Source of the DNA: Terriglobia bacterium
GTDB lineage: Bacteria; Acidobacteriota; Terriglobia; UBA7540
Assembly (NCBI GenBank): GCA_030040995.1
Contig: JASHOS010000171.1
Span: forward strand, 1-64,000
Direction: 5' to 3'
DNA length: 64,000 nt
Part shown: positions 8,474-17,578 of the stretch, one piece after another
Layout of the letters: every line of letters starts with the position of its first letter
Numbering within the stretch: the first letter of the stretch is position 1
The notes under the pieces: model-generated
Seen by the model: the letters and a program-made list of their open reading frames with translations, nothing else
Databases searched by the model: none
Told to the model about the DNA's origin: nothing
Program-made: the position numbers and the translations under genes

Positions 8474-11400
8474 TCAAAAGCTGATGCGGCCGCTGAGTTG
8501 GATTTCCCGGCCGGGATTCTGCGCCATCGTGATCGTACCAAACTGCGGTTCATTGACGTACTGATTCGGGGTGGCAAAATCGGAGCGGTTCAGGGCATTG
8601 AAGGCCTCTGCACGAAAAGTGAAACTGACTCGCTCAGTTATCGAGAATTGGCGTTGGAGTGCCTGGTCGAGATCAACAAAGCCTGGTCCAGGAATGGTAT
8701 TAACGCCGGCATTGCCAAACGTATATGCTGGAGGGGCGGCAAAGGCCGCAGGGTTGACCCACTCCGCCGTGGTACGAGTTCCCGCAGGGAAAAGGGGCGC
8801 GCCCGTGACGTTGGCACGAATCGGGTTTTGCCCGAGCAACGTTCCTGCGTTGGCTGTATCTCCGAAAACCTGAGCAGTAAACGGCATGCCGCTCTCCGCT
8901 GAAAAAATGCTACCCAGGCTCCAGCCAGACGTCACCCGATGGAGAAATCCCCGCTCTCTCCATCCGGGTATGCTGTAAACCAGGCTGGCTACGAAGCGTT
9001 GGGGGACGTTCATCCCATTGAGCCCCTTTTCAGCGTCCAAGTCCGAGTTGTTTTGTGGAATGGCCGCCTGCATCATCGCGGAGCGGAAGTCGGGTGCGGT
9101 GGTCAGGCTCTTCGACCACGTGTAGTTGGCAAGGAACGTCAGTCCGTGGTGAAATTCCCTCCGGGTGTCAATCCAGCCCGCGTCGTACCAGCTATTGGCA
9201 GTATTTGCAGGTAGTTGATAGCAGAAACGGGGAACGTGTCGCTCTCAATAGCAAAATCCTCAGGGTTGTCGCCCGCGAAAGAAGTGCCGGGCAGGAACGT
9301 TATGGTGTGGTACGGACGGCGCGGATTGATAGCTCCCGGGCCGGGTGGCGCATTGTTAATCAAATGGGCCTGTTGCAAGTGGAAGCCTGCTGATCCGATG
9401 TAGCCCACCTCTAAGACAACTTTGCCCGGCAGCGCCTTCTGCAAAGTGAAGCTCCATTCATTCACGTATTGCGGAGGGGAATGTGGATCGAGGGCGGAGA
9501 AGCTGACTACGGCCTGTCCCATAACCGCGGGGGGAAAGTTGAAACCAGAGAGGCTAGGAACGTAGTTATTGCTCTGCTGCGTTTCCGGGAAGACATAAGG
9601 CACATTATGGCGCTGATCGCACCAGGTATTCATGTCAACGGGGGTGTAAAATGTGCCGAATCCCCCTCGCAAGACAATTCCGAAGTGGTTTAACATGTGG
9701 GCGAACCCGAAGCGTGGCGCAAAATTCAGGCCATTGGGATACCATAATCCTCGCGGCGTTCCGGCCCGCCCTCCTACGAAGGCGTAGAGATTCCCGTTCT
9801 GAAACAGAAGATTTGCCCCTGGCTCGTCCAGATCAGATAACGCGCTCATATACTCGTAGCGTAACCCCAGGTCGAGGGTCGTCGCCTGCGTCACCCGCCA
9901 GTTGTCCTCGACGAACGCATTTCCGTACCACTGCCGGAGGTTCATCGCAGGAACGCCGGCTTGCACCTGCTTCACCACTGGGAGGGCCAGCAGAAAACTG
10001 GCCAACCCTGACCCCGTGCCATCGTTCGTGGCAGTTTGAGTTGTGAAACCATTCGTGAACTGGTAGTAGCCACGGGTCTCAAAAAAACCCCACATGGGCC
10101 AGAAGAAAGGTAAATAACCGCCTCCAATCTCCAGCGAATGGTGGCCAGACTGCCGGCTCCAGGTATCTTGCAGGTCGAGGAACGTATCCCAGTCGTGCAC
10201 GGGCGTTGCAATATATGAGTCGCCAATCGCGCTGTAATTCTGAATATCGAAATAAGGCATGCCCCAGGCGCCTGGTCCTCCCCACGACGCCCCCTGAATG
10301 CCGAGTTGACCGACATAGTTATGCGTACCATTGTTCTGAGAATACTCGTACATGGAAAGTCTCGACATGCCAAAGGAGACATTATTGACTGAAGTCGCCG
10401 AAAAAATGTGCGTGTAGGAAACCGTCAGATTTTGGGCCAGATTATTATCAAATAATCCGAATCCTGGCAGGTTCACTGGCTCGAATCCGCTTTCGTGCTC
10501 GATGGAATATCGGGCGAAAAGGCTGTCTCCACTGCCGAAGTTCCGGTCGAGACGCAATGTACCCTCATTCCAGGGCTGAGTAGCCGTTCGTACATCCAAG
10601 TAGTTATTTGAATCAGGCGTTCCCGCCATGGAGCCCATGCTCATTCCCCCCATTCCCCCCATGCCGGAGGCTCCTGGAGCAAGGTTCGGTAACGGGGCGC
10701 TCTGAAGGACCTTCACTCCTACTGGACTCATTAAGGTAGTGGGGATGATATTGCCAGGGAATTGGCTGCGGATGATTTGAGGATTGCTGGGGCTTACCGG
10801 CTCGGCCGGGTTGTAATTCGGGTTAGGAGAAGCGCTAAAGGGATTGTAGATCGCCGTTCCGCTGTCACTAAAGTCTCCCATGCGCTCCGCCATTGTTGGT
10901 ACGGTATCCACCTGATACACTTGGTTGCTGAACCGAAATCCTTCATAATTGGCGAAGAAAAACGTTTTGTCCTTCTGGATTGGCCCGCCGAGAGAAGCAC
11001 CGAACTGGTTTTGGACAAGATGCGGAACATTGGTCGCGTTCCAGACGCGTGCGTCCATCCCCGTGTTGCGCAGGTATTCATAAGCCGTGCCGTGCAGTTG
11101 GTTGGTCCCCGAGCGGGTGATCAGATTCACTCGCGCCCCTCTAGCGCCGCCGAACCCCGCTGAGTAGCTGCCCGTTTGCACCTTGAATTCCTGAATGGAG
11201 TCCGGAGAAGGGCTCAATGATAACGTCCAGAAGGTGGGATCGGAATCCGTTGTTCCGTCTAACAGATAGTAGTTTGCATTAGCGCGGTCGCCGGCCCCGG
11301 TGAACTCCGTGCCCTGTCCGGGACGCCAATAGAGCTGGTTTTGGTTCCCGTCTTGCACTCCCATGTCCATGTTGGGAACAGCGGTGGGAGCGAGTATTGC

Positions 11401-12030
11401 CAAGTCCAGGATATGCCGGCCATCTAAGGGGAGTTGTTCGGTCATGCTAGGATCAATGACTTCACCCAGCGTAGCGTCCGTGGTGCGCAGCGGGGCAGGC
11501 GCTGCCTTCACAACCACTCGTTGCGTCCTTTTCCCAACTTGCAGCTTCACGTCAAGGCGTAACACCTAATTGACAGCCAGCACCACGTTTCGGATTTGCG
11601 TTTGGAAGCCGGACGCTTCGACCTGCAATTGATAGTCGCCCGGGTTGAGATCAGTAAAATCGTAGAGACCCTCCGCATTGGAGAACGTCTTCCGAAGAAA
11701 ACCGGTAGCGGGAGATTTCAGAGTCAGCGTGGCCCGCGGCAGCGCCGCCCCTTGGGCATCGACGACCTCTCCGCTCAACGAGGCGAAATTTGCTTGAGCG
11801 AGAACCCTGGTTACCGCGACAAAAACGAGTGCGGTGCTCCAGAGCAGCCTCGCAAACACCTGAAGACCACGATGAGGATTCCTCGTTGAACAGCCCTGAG
11901 TTTGCACTGAGAAGACTGAAGACCCGCGCTTGTCCAAATTAGCTTTCAGATCTTTGGAGGCGGCGAAGCCGCTCTCGATTCTGCTAATTTGGATACTATT
12001 GAATGAAGATCTCTCTGCGCGCATGGACAC
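8474..12030 (-). pseudogene. TonB-dependent receptor (Oar-like) broken by an amber codon and a frameshift
   Basis: Three pieces form one receptor. The first (11569-12030) carries a signal-like segment and a carboxypeptidase-regulatory-like domain (LSGEVVDAQGAALPRATLTL) and ends VVLAVN. An in-frame TAG at 11566-11568 then stands where relatives have Gln (VNQ), and the same frame continues as VLRLDVKLQVG with plug and barrel. At about 9203-9206 one base is missing in an A-run: the frame reads INYLQ and must shift to continue NTANSWYDAGWIDTRREFHHG, ANYTWSKSL and the C-terminal barrel ending in QLSGRISF. Total length would be about 1,180 codons. The first ATG is also doubtful: the initial 30 codons come from a repeat (11931-11975), and a GTG in front of FARLLWSTALVFVAV would give a cleaner signal peptide. 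Confidence 0.85.
11931..11975. repeat. 45-bp dispersed repeat, copy 1
   Basis: Matches 29695-29739 at 43 of 45 positions and has an inner hairpin core GGCGGCGAAGCCGC. In this copy the ends form part of an 11-bp perfect inverted repeat, TCCAAATTAGC at 11933 with GCTAATTTGGA near 11983-11993. It lies at the 5' end of the receptor pseudogene. Confidence 0.85.
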
Positions 12031-12052
12031 AGACCTCCCGCGGAGACAAACG

Positions 12053-12628
12053 TTATCGGGCGCTTCCGGCTTTTGCGCTCATCAGCTCGCGGCTGACCTG
12101 CAAATACCCCTCCTTGGCAACCTTCGCGCCTCTGGCCCGGTAGAACTCAGGATCGGTGGGGGCCCACGTCGCCAGGCCATCCACATAGCGGTTGTACATG
12201 CAAAAGGCGGCGGCGATCAGAACCGTATCGTGGATTTCAATATCGGTTGCTCCTTCGCGCCGCGCCCGCTCGATATCGTCGGAAAGTACGTTCTTTCCGC
12301 CCTTCTGAACCTTGCCGGCAATCGCTAGCAACGCCTTCAGCTTGTTCGAGACCGCGGCGGTTTTGTAGTCGCGTTTCGTGTCCAGCACGAGCTGCTCGTT
12401 GCCACCGAGATGATGGGCGGCAATGGCGCCATGAATCGTCTGGCAGTAGAAACAATCGTTCTGCGAAGAGACGTAGGTGGCGATCAACTCGCGCTCGCCG
12501 GGAGTGAGAGTGCTTGGCCCGCGCAGCAGCACCTCTACGAGTTCGTTGAGTGGCAGCGCAGTCTCAGGGCGAAATGCCATGGCCCCGCGAATCCCGGGAA
12601 GATCTTCGGCAAGCTTGATATGCGGCAT
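12053..12628 (-). CDS. AhpD-like peroxidase-related protein
   Basis: 191 residues starting MPHIKLAEDLPGIRGAMAF. The carboxymuconolactone-decarboxylase fold is shown by ERELIATYVSSQNDCFYCQ with the CxxC pair, the following IHGAIAAHHLGG, and GATDIEIHDTVLIAAAFCM with NRYVDGLATWAP. It probably acts as a cytoplasmic thiol-dependent peroxidase; the substrate is unknown. It lies 30 bp downstream of the next paralogue, on the same strand, so the two likely form one transcript. They differ at many positions and are not a recent duplication. Confidence 0.87.
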   Translation of the reverse strand: MPHIKLAEDLPGIRGAMAFRPETALPLNELVEVLLRGPSTLTPGERELIATYVSSQNDCFYCQTIHGAIAAHHLGGNEQLVLDTKRDYKTAAVSNKLKALLAIAGKVQKGGKNVLSDDIERARREGATDIEIHDTVLIAAAFCMYNRYVDGLATWAPTDPEFYRARGAKVAKEGYLQVSRELMSAKAGSAR

Positions 12629-12658
12629 AATTTCGCTTTCCCTTTCGTACAGGTCAGC

Positions 12659-13237
12659 TCACTCGTTACGCGCCGCGGCTCCGGCGGCTCTGGGACGCGC
12701 TTCCTCTCGAATGTAACCTTGCTCAGCCATTTGAGCGCCCATCTGCCGGTAGAGGGCAGGGTCCTGGGGCGCCCAGGTAGCGAGGCCGTCCACATAGCGG
12801 TTGTACATGCAGAAGGCAGCCGCGATCAGCACCGTGTCGTGGATTTCAATATCGCTTGCTCCTTCGTGCCGTGCCCGCTCGATATCGGCTGGTAGCACTT
12901 TCTTTCCACTCTGCTGGACCTTGACTGCGATTGCCAGCAGCGCCTTGAGCTTGTTCGAAATGGCGGCAGTCTCAAAGTTCTGCTTTACATCGGAAACGAG
13001 CTGCTCGTTGCCACCGAAATGGTGTGCAGCCGCCGCTCCATGGCTCGTCTGGCAAAAGTAACAATCGTTTTGAGTTGAAACACAGGTCGCAATGAGCTCT
13101 CGCTCGCCAGGAGAAAGGGTGCTGGGACCGCGGAGAAGGATTTCCGCAAGGGCGCGCATCGGCTTGGCAGTCTCCGGGCGAAACGCAAAAGGTCCAACGA
13201 TTCCAGGCAATCCTTCAGGAAATTGAATGTGAGGCAT
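12659..13237 (-). CDS. AhpD-like peroxidase-related protein, paralogue
   Basis: 192 residues, first gene of the pair with 12053-12628. It has the same order of motifs: MPHIQFPEGLPGIVGPFAF, ERELIATCVSTQNDCYFCQ with the redox CxxC, SHGAAAAHHFGG, and SDIEIHDTVLIAAAFCM. An extra Cys in ATCVS distinguishes it. The ATG is followed by the family-typical start, and GGAGAG lies a few bases upstream. The paralogues at 1-506 and 12053-12628 make three in 13 kb, flanking the receptor pseudogene and the IS630 element, which points to a local duplication followed by divergence. Confidence 0.87.
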   Translation of the reverse strand: MPHIQFPEGLPGIVGPFAFRPETAKPMRALAEILLRGPSTLSPGERELIATCVSTQNDCYFCQTSHGAAAAHHFGGNEQLVSDVKQNFETAAISNKLKALLAIAVKVQQSGKKVLPADIERARHEGASDIEIHDTVLIAAAFCMYNRYVDGLATWAPQDPALYRQMGAQMAEQGYIREEARPRAAGAAARNE

Positions 13238-13314
13238 GTTCGGGCTCTCCTTAATCTGTGATCAGACAACTTGCTTTTCGAAGTCTGCGGTCTTTCCTCA
13301 AGCATTCATAGGCG

Positions 13315-13486
13315 CCGCGCGGCCTTGCGGCCCTAACCAAACCAGAGGAAAACCCTGCCCTAGCCCCCTTGGGGGAGAGGGTGACGCGCAGCGCCGGGCC
13401 TCCGCCCACCGAAGGGCTCCTGCCCGCAGGCGGGTGAGGAGGTCCCTGAAAAACTTGCCAAAAACAAGAAATTACGACCTTGCAGC
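13315..13486 (+). repeat. Dispersed ~150-bp element, copy 1
   Basis: Order of blocks: a GGCC palindrome near the start, AACCAAACCAGAGG, CCCCCTTGGGGGAGAGG, GCGCAGCGCCGGG, GGGTGAGGAGGTCCC, CTTGCCAAAAACAAG and a TTGCAGCGCAG end. The same block order recurs in the copies at 13487, 26081, 41827 and, partly, 60958. This copy has about 30 extra bases in the middle. Confidence 0.85.
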
Positions 13487-13653
13487 GCAGCGCGGCCTCA
13501 CGGCCGCAACCAAACCAGCGCGAAACCCTTGCCCTCTCCCTCGGGAGAGGGTGGCTCGCGGCCGGCGCTTTCTCCAGCCGGCGCGAGTCGGGTGAGGGGG
13601 TCCCTAGAAAATCTGGTTGAAAAAACAAGATTTTACGGTATTGCAGCGCAGAC
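13487..13653 (+). repeat. Dispersed ~150-bp element, copy 2
   Basis: Directly follows copy 1 in the same orientation, making a tandem pair that fills the 440-bp gap between the peroxidase genes and the receptor gene. It carries CGGCCTCACGGCCG, CCTCGGGAGAGGG, a GCCGGCGC...GCGCGAGTCGG hairpin, and an AACAAGATTTTACGGTATTGCA end. Confidence 0.85.
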
Positions 13654-13682
13654 CTCGACAAGGGAACTACAGCACTCGACTC

Positions 13683-16600
13683 TCAAAATAGAAACTTCAG
13701 TGCCAACTGGACCAGCCGCGGTGAGGCGGCGCTCTGGATTTCTCCGAAGGTTGGCGAATTGATGTCGTCGGCTGGGACGCCGAAGTTGGGCCGGTTCAGG
13801 AGGTTGAACACTTCGGCTCGGAACTGCAGCGTCTTAGACTCGGTCAGACGAAAATCTTTAAAGAGCGAAAAGTCCCACTCGGCGATGCCGGGCGCCTGCA
13901 CGATGTTACGGCCAGCGGTGCCGAACTGTCCGGGCTGTGTCACTCGCTGAAACGCCTGAAGGTTGAACCAATCCTGAACGGTCTTGGGCCCGTTATTCGG
14001 ATTGCCCACAAGGTTGGGCCGGTCGCCGTAGAAACCTGAGATTTCCGGCGATTGGCCCTCGAGCGAAGGATCACTCGAATCGTAAACCGTAAAAGGTGTT
14101 CCCGTTGAAGCCGTAAAGATGCCGTTCGCCTGCCAATTGCCGAAGGCATACTCGTACCAGTTGTGCGATTGCTTCCAGAGAGGTATTTGCCAGAGGTAGC
14201 TAAAAACAACACGCTGACGCGCGTCGAAGAGCGAGCGTCCATACTCAGCTTCCAAATCAAAAGGATCTTGAGCCAAATCGTTCTCACCGGCGACGAGCTG
14301 CGGCGATGAACCGGTAATGTTGAACGACGACACGTCATCGAGCGTCTTGGAATAGGTGTAGGAAGCCAGGAACTGGAGCCCGTGGTTGAAACGCTTCTGC
14401 AAGCTTGACTGCAAGGCGTTGTAATCTGAGTTCGCAATGCCGGCGATCAATCCAATCGATCCGTAGATGCAGTTATTCGGCTCGGCAATCGTACAACCTG
14501 AATAGAGCCTCCGCTGATTCACATTGTCTTCGGTCGATTCACCCGGGATATAAATTGCCGGGTCATCCTCGATGAAGCGTGGCAGTTTTGTTCCTTTAGT
14601 GCCCACGTACCCAACGTCCAGAAGCCAGCCCGGACCGAAGGACCGTTCAACGGTAAAGTTCCAGTCCTGGGCGTAAGGCAGCCGCATACTGGGATCGAGC
14701 GTCAACAGGGTTAAAGCCTGGGGAGGACCAAACGTGGGCGCAAAAGGATTCCCGCTAGTTGGGAGGGGGCTGGCAAAGCTGGCCGGCGGCTCCTCTTCGA
14801 TGGTCTTCAGCCAGGGGGGAGCGCTGATGGGTGCCTGCAGAGGGCCGCCCTCGCCGTTGTAATACGGGTCGTAGAAGATGCCGTAGGCAGAACGAATCGC
14901 CCAGTGGCCGCTTCCTGTTGGATCCCACGCGATTCCGAAGCGCGGCGCGAATCCACGATAGTCCGTCTGGATCAAGCCTGACGGCACCCCAGGATCGCCT
15001 GGGTACAGCAGCCCAGGATACGCGCTGGGCATCACGATCGACTGGCGGTGCGGTTCGAACAGGGCCGTTTTGTTGCCGAGTGTGGAGTAGGGAGTTGGCA
15101 ACTCATACCGTAGCCCCATGTTTATGGTCAGCCGGGAGCTTACCTTGTAACTATCCTGCCCGTACAGATAATAATTGTCCGTCCGCAGGGCCCGGAAAAA
15201 ATCGCCGCCACCCTGCAAAAAAACGACAGGTTGTCCCAGGAGGAAACTGGCAAACGCATCACTCGCGGGGAAACACGCAAAAACGAAGAATCCGTTGGAA
15301 GCGATGCCCTGGAGTATGTTGATCCCGTCTCGTTGATATCCGCCGCCCACTTTCACATCATGCTTGCCATGAACCCAATTAACGGAATCCGAGAGAGAGG
15401 AGGTGTTCTGATAGGCATTGTCCGGTCCGGTGATTGGATCGCCCACGGAGGCATAGCCCTCGACTTCAACGAAAGGGGGGCCGGCCTGGGACGCCAATTG
15501 CGGCGAGTACTGAAATCCCAGCGCTGAAAGCGAGCTATGGTTAATGGCCTGATCAGAAAGGAGCTTGTTTCGCAGGAACGAGAATTCGGCCACGTTGACC
15601 ACCGTCGCCGAAAATGAGTGAGTCTCCTGGACCGCTACGTCCTGGGAGCGGAAGTTCTCTCCGACCGGGAAGCCGGGTACGTTGGCTCCCGCAATTGAGA
15701 GTGGGTCTATGTCATAGCCGTTAGAGTACATGTAGCGGACCAGCACGCTATCGCGCGGCGAGAGATAGCGATCGATCCGGATGCCAAACTCATCCGAGTC
15801 TTCCTGCAGCGTTTGCGTGGTCACGAACTGGTTGGGCCCGTCGTTCGGCAGCGGATAAAACTGCAGCACTTTCTCGGAAACGGGGTTAATGGCAGGTAAT
15901 TGGTTGCCTGGAAACGGCTCGCCCGTCAGCTCATTGATGAGTGGAGTCAACTGGCCGGTGGAGGGATCGGTCAACTGCGAGAAATTCCCCTGGCGTTCGA
16001 GCGAAGAGGGTACGGTGGCAACTTCCGTCTCACCCTGCCGGTTTCGCAATCCTTCGTAGTAAGCGAAGAAAAACGTTTTCTCTTTCTGTATGGGCCCGCC
16101 GAATGTCCCGCCGAATTGGTTCTGCTTGTACGGTTGAACATCCTGGGAAAAGAAGTTGCGCGTGTCGAGACCGTCATTCCTCAGGAAATCCCAGGCGTCT
16201 CCATGAAACTGGTTGGACCCTGAACGGGTCACAATATTCGTTGTGGAGCCGGAATTGTGCCCAAACTCGGCCGGAGCGGTATTGGTGAGAATTCTGAACT
16301 CAGCAATGGCGTCGGGCGGCGGTTCCAGGACGAATCCGGCGTTCACGGTATTGTAATTCTCCACGCCGTCAATGAGAAACTCATTGGATTCGGGCCGTTG
16401 GCCGTTCACCGCATAAGACTGGCCCTCCCGAAGCGTGCCGCCGGCTTCGAGAAGCCCTGGAGTGAGCGGAGCGTCGCCCGGAAGAAGTAATCCAAGCTGC
16501 GTGAAGTTTCGGCCATCGAGGGGCAAGTCTACGATCTCCTGGCCGCGCACCGTCTCACCTAGATCGTTCGTGCTTTGAACCAGAGCGGCATCCGCCCGCA

Positions 16601-16973
16601 CCTCTACGGTTTGTTGCGATGAGCCTAGAACCAGCCGAAGAGGTAGGGTAGCCACTTGATTGACGCTCAGAATGATCCCGTTCTGGACGTATTTTCTGAA
16701 GCCAGACTTCGCCGCTTCCAACCGGTAATGCCCGACGGGCAGCAAAATGAGCAAGTAATTTCCTTGCGCATCGCTCCTCGTCTGCCTCGTGAAGCCGGTT
16801 TCGAGCTGAGTGGCGGTTACCAGGGCGTAAGGCACGACGGCTCCGCTTGGGTCTGTCACGGTTCCGCGAATGCTGCTGGTTACCTCCTGCGCCCAAAGCA
16901 TACCTGCTGGCACGAGCAGGAGTAACAGGAAAAGGCACATGACCTTAAGAAACACAAGGAAACGATCTCTCAT
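13683..16973 (-). CDS. TonB-dependent receptor with carboxypeptidase regulatory-like domain (Oar-type)
   Basis: An intact 1,096-residue outer-membrane receptor. Signal peptide MRDRFLVFLKVMCLFLLLLL to about residue 28. A carboxypeptidase regulatory-like domain covers about 30-120 (SSIRGTVTDPSGAVVPYALV). The plug domain follows (GQEIVDLPLDGRNFTQLGLL, FLIDGVENYN, EFRILTNTAPAEFGHNSG, then FHGDAWDFLRNDGLDTRNFF). A long beta barrel ends in PRLVQLALKFLF with the terminal Phe. I do not see a clear TonB box. Such proteins import large ligands, often glycans or peptides, but no ligand can be read here. The neighbours (peroxidases and the receptor pseudogene) give no substrate clue. Confidence 0.93.
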   Translation of the reverse strand: MRDRFLVFLKVMCLFLLLLLVPAGMLWAQEVTSSIRGTVTDPSGAVVPYALVTATQLETGFTRQTRSDAQGNYLLILLPVGHYRLEAAKSGFRKYVQNGIILSVNQVATLPLRLVLGSSQQTVEVRADAALVQSTNDLGETVRGQEIVDLPLDGRNFTQLGLLLPGDAPLTPGLLEAGGTLREGQSYAVNGQRPESNEFLIDGVENYNTVNAGFVLEPPPDAIAEFRILTNTAPAEFGHNSGSTTNIVTRSGSNQFHGDAWDFLRNDGLDTRNFFSQDVQPYKQNQFGGTFGGPIQKEKTFFFAYYEGLRNRQGETEVATVPSSLERQGNFSQLTDPSTGQLTPLINELTGEPFPGNQLPAINPVSEKVLQFYPLPNDGPNQFVTTQTLQEDSDEFGIRIDRYLSPRDSVLVRYMYSNGYDIDPLSIAGANVPGFPVGENFRSQDVAVQETHSFSATVVNVAEFSFLRNKLLSDQAINHSSLSALGFQYSPQLASQAGPPFVEVEGYASVGDPITGPDNAYQNTSSLSDSVNWVHGKHDVKVGGGYQRDGINILQGIASNGFFVFACFPASDAFASFLLGQPVVFLQGGGDFFRALRTDNYYLYGQDSYKVSSRLTINMGLRYELPTPYSTLGNKTALFEPHRQSIVMPSAYPGLLYPGDPGVPSGLIQTDYRGFAPRFGIAWDPTGSGHWAIRSAYGIFYDPYYNGEGGPLQAPISAPPWLKTIEEEPPASFASPLPTSGNPFAPTFGPPQALTLLTLDPSMRLPYAQDWNFTVERSFGPGWLLDVGYVGTKGTKLPRFIEDDPAIYIPGESTEDNVNQRRLYSGCTIAEPNNCIYGSIGLIAGIANSDYNALQSSLQKRFNHGLQFLASYTYSKTLDDVSSFNITGSSPQLVAGENDLAQDPFDLEAEYGRSLFDARQRVVFSYLWQIPLWKQSHNWYEYAFGNWQANGIFTASTGTPFTVYDSSDPSLEGQSPEISGFYGDRPNLVGNPNNGPKTVQDWFNLQAFQRVTQPGQFGTAGRNIVQAPGIAEWDFSLFKDFRLTESKTLQFRAEVFNLLNRPNFGVPADDINSPTFGEIQSAASPRLVQLALKFLF

Positions 16974-17033
16974 AGGATCTCTTTACCTCACAAGGTGCGA
17001 AAGACTCGAATTCGTCACGCGGCGTGCCCCATC

Positions 17034-17122
17034 TGTCATTCTGAGGAGCGATAGGCGAAAAAAATCTCCGTATTTTCTTGCGGTCTCAAATACAGGGATG
17101 CTTCGCTTCGCTCAGCATGACA
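17034..17122. repeat. TGTCAT...ATGACA inverted repeat, copy 2
   Basis: TGTCATTCTGAGGAGCGA at the left and CGCTTCGCTCAGCATGACA at the right, with a CCGTATTT-like middle shared with copy 1 (566-644). It lies just upstream of the receptor gene start. Confidence 0.7.
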
Positions 17123-17280
17123 GCCCTGAGCGATTTTTTCATACCCTTCCACTTTCCGGCTAGAACAAGCCCAGCACGGAGAAAGCAATCGTTACGCAGA
17201 ACGCATATGCCCCCGCGCATGACGCCTCGCCGGCCTGGGGGTACACAGGTCTCCCGGCAACCATGATTCACAAGCAGTTT

Positions 17281-17303
17281 GTAGCGGCGGCTTCACGCCG
17301 CCG
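17281..17303 (+). repeat. REP-like hairpin with GTAG foot
   Basis: GTAG followed by the stem CGGCGGC and its complement around a TTCAC loop. A single member of the GTAG hairpin family found throughout the window. Confidence 0.7.
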
Positions 17304-17578
17304 AGTTATAAAAAGTTGCTATGGGGTTTATCTGAACAAGGAGGGAGCATAGTTGCAAGTGCCACACCGGGTCAATATACGCGCCTAGTACGCACGCCGA
17401 AGATTCCAATTAGGCATAGGGGTTTGACGCACTAGGTGGATAAAACTAATGGGTAAGTAATTAGGGAATACAATCTTCCATTATGCCGCGGTTCTACGAG
17501 GTGAAGAGGCGAGCACGCAAAGTGGTGGAACGGCGAGAGCGGAAAGGCCCCCTTCAACTCGGAGCAGGCGTAGCGACG

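Larger units (their letters stand above)
16974..17578. other. 605-bp intergenic region with repeats
   Basis: Lies between the receptor gene start and the 3' end of aroA. It contains the TGTCAT inverted repeat (17034-17122) and a REP hairpin (17281-17303). The rest shows no convincing gene. A short plus-strand frame from 17483 is rich in Arg and Lys and runs antisense to aroA, so I do not call it. Confidence 0.5.

Noticed and set aside
13315-13653. CRISPR-like appearance of the tandem GC-rich repeats
   Set aside because: Only two units, about 170 bp each, with internal palindromes and unequal lengths; no short direct repeats with regular spacers.
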